Shown one piece after another: positions 61,572-64,000 of a DNA stretch of 64,000 bases. The stretch's first letter is position 1. Every line of letters begins with the position of its first letter. This stretch comes from CAYJBH01 sp964369965. Its GTDB lineage: Bacteria > Bacillota > Clostridia > Oscillospirales > Ruminococcaceae. Location: NCBI GenBank assembly GCA_964369965.1, contig CAYJGF010000001.1, positions 124,001 through 188,000 of the forward strand, written 5' to 3'. The notes under the pieces are model-generated. The model did not search any database. It was given only the letters and a program-made list of their open reading frames with translations, and was not told the DNA's origin. Made by a program: the position numbers and the translations under genes.

Positions 61572-61635
61572 AGATATCATAAAGAGGTGCTCATGTATTT
61601 TCTGCCTCTGTCGTGATATCACATAGGAGAACCGA

Positions 61636-62535
61636 ATGGATCCCGATAGTATTATGTTGTTTGCCGCTGGCTTTGCTGCGGCTTTTTTTTCATGTCTTGT
61701 AATATTTTTACTCTGGTTTTATTTTAGTAAAAAGAATCGCACACTCACCGAGGATGCAGTTAAACAGATGGTGCAGGACGCAGGGGATAACGATGTCATC
61801 GATGCTGAGCAGAGCGAGATGATAGATAATATCTTGGAGTTGTCCGACGTGAACGCAATCCAGATAATGACCCACCGCACCGAGATAGCGGCGGTGGAGG
61901 TTAACGAGAGTATTCAGCACGCCATGGAGCTGTCGCTGTCGGAGGGGTTTTCAAGGTTGCCGGTGTATTCCAAAACACTGGATAATATTGTCGGTATACT
62001 TTATATAAAAGACATGCTCTCCGGATTTATACGCAACGAGGGGATCGACCGACCGGTGGGGGAGGTTATGCGCCAACCCATCTTTGTGCCGGAAAGTTGC
62101 AAGGCACGGCAACTTCTTATAGAGTTGCGTGAAAAGCATACCCATGTGGCTATCATCGTGGACGAGTACGGCGGCACGTCGGGACTTGTGACCATGGAGG
62201 ACATATTAGAGCAGATAGTGGGCAGTATTTGGGATGAATACGACGACTCGGAGGAGGAGTTTTCAAAGACGGACGGCGGCGTTATCTGCGACGGCGGTGT
62301 CACGATGGACGAGCTGTTCACCTATTTTGACATGGACGAGCCGGAGGAAGATGGCGAAGAAGAGGCGGATTTCGACACCGTTTCCGGCTTTATTATTGCC
62401 AAGATTGGGCATATACCGACCAAGGATGAGCAGGTGGTGTTGGAGTACGGCGGCATTAATTTCACTGTCAAACAGGCGAGCGAGCGACGTATCGAAAAGG
62501 TTTTCTGCTTTGTAATACCGGATGAGACTGTATAG
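61636..62535 (+). CDS. HlyC/CorC-family CBS protein with a single membrane helix
   Basis: A 299-aa protein with one N-terminal helix (about 9-29) instead of the usual DUF21 domain of four helices. A segment ending LSDVNAIQIMTHRTEI (about 68-83) leads to a CBS pair with SEGFSRLPVYSKTLDNIVGI (about 101-120) and HTHVAIIVDEYGGTSGLVTM (about 168-187). The acidic linker DDSEEEF precedes the CorC_HlyC domain (about 215-297). CorC-type proteins are linked to Mg2+ or Co2+ efflux. The short membrane part suggests a regulatory subunit rather than a full transporter. A Nudix gene follows after 29 nt. Confidence 0.85.
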   Translation: MDPDSIMLFAAGFAAAFFSCLVIFLLWFYFSKKNRTLTEDAVKQMVQDAGDNDVIDAEQSEMIDNILELSDVNAIQIMTHRTEIAAVEVNESIQHAMELSLSEGFSRLPVYSKTLDNIVGILYIKDMLSGFIRNEGIDRPVGEVMRQPIFVPESCKARQLLIELREKHTHVAIIVDEYGGTSGLVTMEDILEQIVGSIWDEYDDSEEEFSKTDGGVICDGGVTMDELFTYFDMDEPEEDGEEEADFDTVSGFIIAKIGHIPTKDEQVVLEYGGINFTVKQASERRIEKVFCFVIPDETV

Positions 62536-62564
62536 TCAATACCTTTGAAAGGGATTTTATAATA

Positions 62565-63095
62565 ATGGAAAAAAAATTATCCTCCGAATTAAAATATGAC
62601 GGAGGGGTTGTAAAGGTATACCTTGATCGCGTTTTGACCGAGAAGGGGAATGAGGCAAACCGCGATGTGGTGCGTCACAACGGCGGTGCCGGAGTTATAG
62701 CCCTTAATAACGAAGGGGATATCTACCTTGTACGACAATTTCGGTATGCGGTGGGTGAGGAGCTTATCGAAATTCCGGCAGGGAAGTTGGAGCCGGGCGA
62801 GGACCCGATGGTTACTGCGGCACGGGAGCTTACCGAGGAGGCCGGCATTGTGGCAGGCACAATATCACCGCTCGGTAGCATCATTCCGACCTGTGGATAC
62901 TGCGACGAGGTCATTCACATCTATTCGGCGTGTGACATCAGCGACGCTCAACAAAACCTCGATGAGGACGAGCACCTCACGGTCTTTACCGTGCCACTTA
63001 AAAAAGCGGTGGATGCGGTTTTGTCCGGTGAAATAAAGGACGGCAAGACGGTTTTTGCTATCCTCGCTCTAAACGAAAGATTGACGAGAGGGTAG
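62565..63095 (+). CDS. Nudix hydrolase, ADP-ribose pyrophosphatase-like
   Basis: A 176-aa Nudix enzyme with the complete box GKLEPGEDPMVTAARELTEEAGI (about 72-94). It opens with VKVYLDRVLTEKGNEANRDV (about 16-35) and VRQFRYAVGEELIEIPAG, typical of NudF/YqkG enzymes that cleave ADP-ribose to AMP and ribose 5-phosphate. The ribosome site AAAGG precedes the ATG. It is downstream of the CBS protein, probably on the same transcript. Confidence 0.92.
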   Translation: MEKKLSSELKYDGGVVKVYLDRVLTEKGNEANRDVVRHNGGAGVIALNNEGDIYLVRQFRYAVGEELIEIPAGKLEPGEDPMVTAARELTEEAGIVAGTISPLGSIIPTCGYCDEVIHIYSACDISDAQQNLDEDEHLTVFTVPLKKAVDAVLSGEIKDGKTVFAILALNERLTRG

Positions 63096-63138
63096 ATGGG
63101 GCGGTTTTTGGGGTTATGAGGGAAGTCGAAAAAATATA

Positions 63139-63167
63139 TTGTTTTTTATCCTCGCATATGGTATAAT
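63139..63167 (+). promoter_or_regulatory. yebC promoter
   Basis: -35 TTGTTT (63139-63144), a 17-bp spacer and extended -10 TGGTATAAT (TATAAT 63162-63167). Confidence 0.7.
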
Positions 63168-63203
63168 AGATGCATATGACCAAAAATATGAGAGATTTTT
63201 ACT

Positions 63204-63908
63204 ATGTCCGGCCATTCTAAATGGAGTACCATTAAACGAAAGAAAGAAAAAACCGACAGTGCTCGTGCAAAAATTTTCACCAAAATCGGGCGTGAGATTC
63301 AGGTATGCGTCAAGGAGGGCGGCGGCGACCCGGGCTCTAACGGGAAGTTGCGCGATATCATTGCAAAAGCAAAATCACTCAACGTGCCGTCCGACAACAT
63401 CAATCGTCTTATTCAAAAGGCGTCGGGCGATAAGGCGAACTACCAACCTGCCAGATATGAGGGGTACGGGCCTTGTGGGCTTGCTTTCATTGTCGACGCG
63501 TTGACCGATAACCTTAACCGTACCGGCGCGAATATGCGACTTTATTTTGATAAATACGGCGCAGGTCTCGGGAATAGCGGTTGCACCTCCTATCTGTTCG
63601 AACGTAAAGGGGTTATCATCATTTCAAGCGACCTGCCAAATGTCGAGGAGGTTATTCTCGGTGCACCGATAGAGGATTATGTCTCGGAGGAGGATTTTTT
63701 TGAAATAACCGTAGCTCCGGCGGATTTCAGTGACGCAGTCACCTTTTTCGGCGAAAATAATATCCCGATTGATTCTGCCGAAATCACCTTTGTCGCCTCC
63801 ACCACCGTCACGGTAGACGGCGAGGACGATCAAAAAAAACTCGAACAACTGATTTTCGCCTTGGATGAGGACGAGGATGTTCAGGATTACAGCACAAATT
63901 TAGGGTGA
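63204..63908 (+). CDS. yebC: YebC/PmpR-family DNA-binding regulator or translation factor
   Basis: A 234-aa protein that starts MSGHSKWSTIKRKKEKTDSA, the invariant family N-terminus. It has FTKIGREIQVCVKEGGGDP (about 26-44), AKSLNVPSDNINRLIQKASG (about 57-76), YEGYGPCGLAFIVDALTDN (about 83-101) and RTGANMRLYFDKYGAGLGNSG (about 104-124). Members act as transcription regulators or as ribosome-associated factors for proline-rich stretches. It has its own promoter. Confidence 0.96.
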   Translation: MSGHSKWSTIKRKKEKTDSARAKIFTKIGREIQVCVKEGGGDPGSNGKLRDIIAKAKSLNVPSDNINRLIQKASGDKANYQPARYEGYGPCGLAFIVDALTDNLNRTGANMRLYFDKYGAGLGNSGCTSYLFERKGVIIISSDLPNVEEVILGAPIEDYVSEEDFFEITVAPADFSDAVTFFGENNIPIDSAEITFVASTTVTVDGEDDQKKLEQLIFALDEDEDVQDYSTNLG

Positions 63909-63926
63909 TTGATAGAACTGCAAAAA

Positions 63927-63950
63927 CCCCATATCGATTTTCGGGGTTAA
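63927..63950. terminator. Possible terminator after yebC
   Basis: A 6-bp stem AACCCC (63927-63932) with GGGGTT (63945-63950). The T run follows it only on the minus strand, so it is a better terminator for a minus-strand gene beyond the window than for yebC. A ribosome-site-like AGAAAGGATCGG at about 63967 suggests a further plus-strand gene starts at or past the edge. Confidence 0.4.
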
Positions 63951-64000
63951 ATGATTGTAAATTTTTAGAAAGGATCGGTTTTTACATATATTGAAGAACA

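Noticed and set aside
63139..63504. A 121-aa frame starting before yebC
   Set aside because: It overlaps the yebC promoter and N-terminus in another frame.

Overview
The window looks like chromosome from a low-to-mid GC anaerobic Firmicute, most likely class Clostridia. The evidence is AAGGAGG-type ribosome sites, sigma-A-like promoters (TTGACA, 17 bp, TATAAT), a bifurcating-type [FeFe]-hydrogenase operon, the rpmH-rnpA-yidD-yidC-jag block, an oxygen-independent gene set and many short genes of Clostridia type. No rRNA or tRNA gene was recognised. Genus cannot be read from the sequence.

Left part (1-9.3 kb): the end of a staphyloxanthin-type carotenoid locus (desaturase-like tail, crtQ-like glycosyltransferase, crtO-like acyltransferase); a YraQ-type permease whose promoter is bracketed by a 20-nt inverted repeat; an rRNA methyltransferase, the hibernation factor hpf and ogt; a cation/proton antiporter; an esterase-like protein; and a MarR-MATE pair.

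9.5-14.7 kb is a five-gene NAD-linked [FeFe]-hydrogenase operon ending in a strong terminator. 15-19.2 kb holds a carbohydrate-binding lipoprotein and a Gfo/Idh - ThuA - Gfo/Idh sugar operon. 19.2-25.1 kb, minus strand, holds trkH-trkA and the rpmH-to-jag block, separated by a 163-bp TA-flanked MITE-like element that supplies the trkA ribosome site.

25.3-30.2 kb is a complete, compact type II-C CRISPR-Cas system: tracrRNA, a 1070-aa Cas9 of the Geobacillus-like group, cas1, cas2 and a three-repeat array. Each repeat carries its own extended -10 promoter. It abuts rpmH, where dnaA and the origin often lie in Firmicutes.

30.2-34.7 kb is a plus-strand set of hydrolases, a UroD-like protein and an M20 dipeptidase. 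34.7-39.6 kb, minus strand, is an NHLM-type peptide exporter (two ABC proteins, one with a C39 peptidase, plus an unusually short membrane-fusion protein) with no visible substrate peptide. It is followed by a STAS protein, a GT2-GtrA fusion and the first of three cyclic-di-GMP genes.

42.7-43.2 kb is an IS1-like remnant that keeps only an InsA-like reading frame. lysS and ruvX follow, then four poorly characterised membrane proteins (45.3-50.0 kb), a diguanylate cyclase and a GGDEF-EAL phosphodiesterase. 54.2-56.6 kb has a split chromate transporter and an M23 peptidase. 57.3-61.4 kb is a three-gene operon shaped like xanthine dehydrogenase (Fe-S, FAD and Mo subunits), but its Fe-S cysteines and several molybdenum-site motifs are lost. 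The window ends with a CorC-like CBS protein, a Nudix hydrolase and a YebC regulator.
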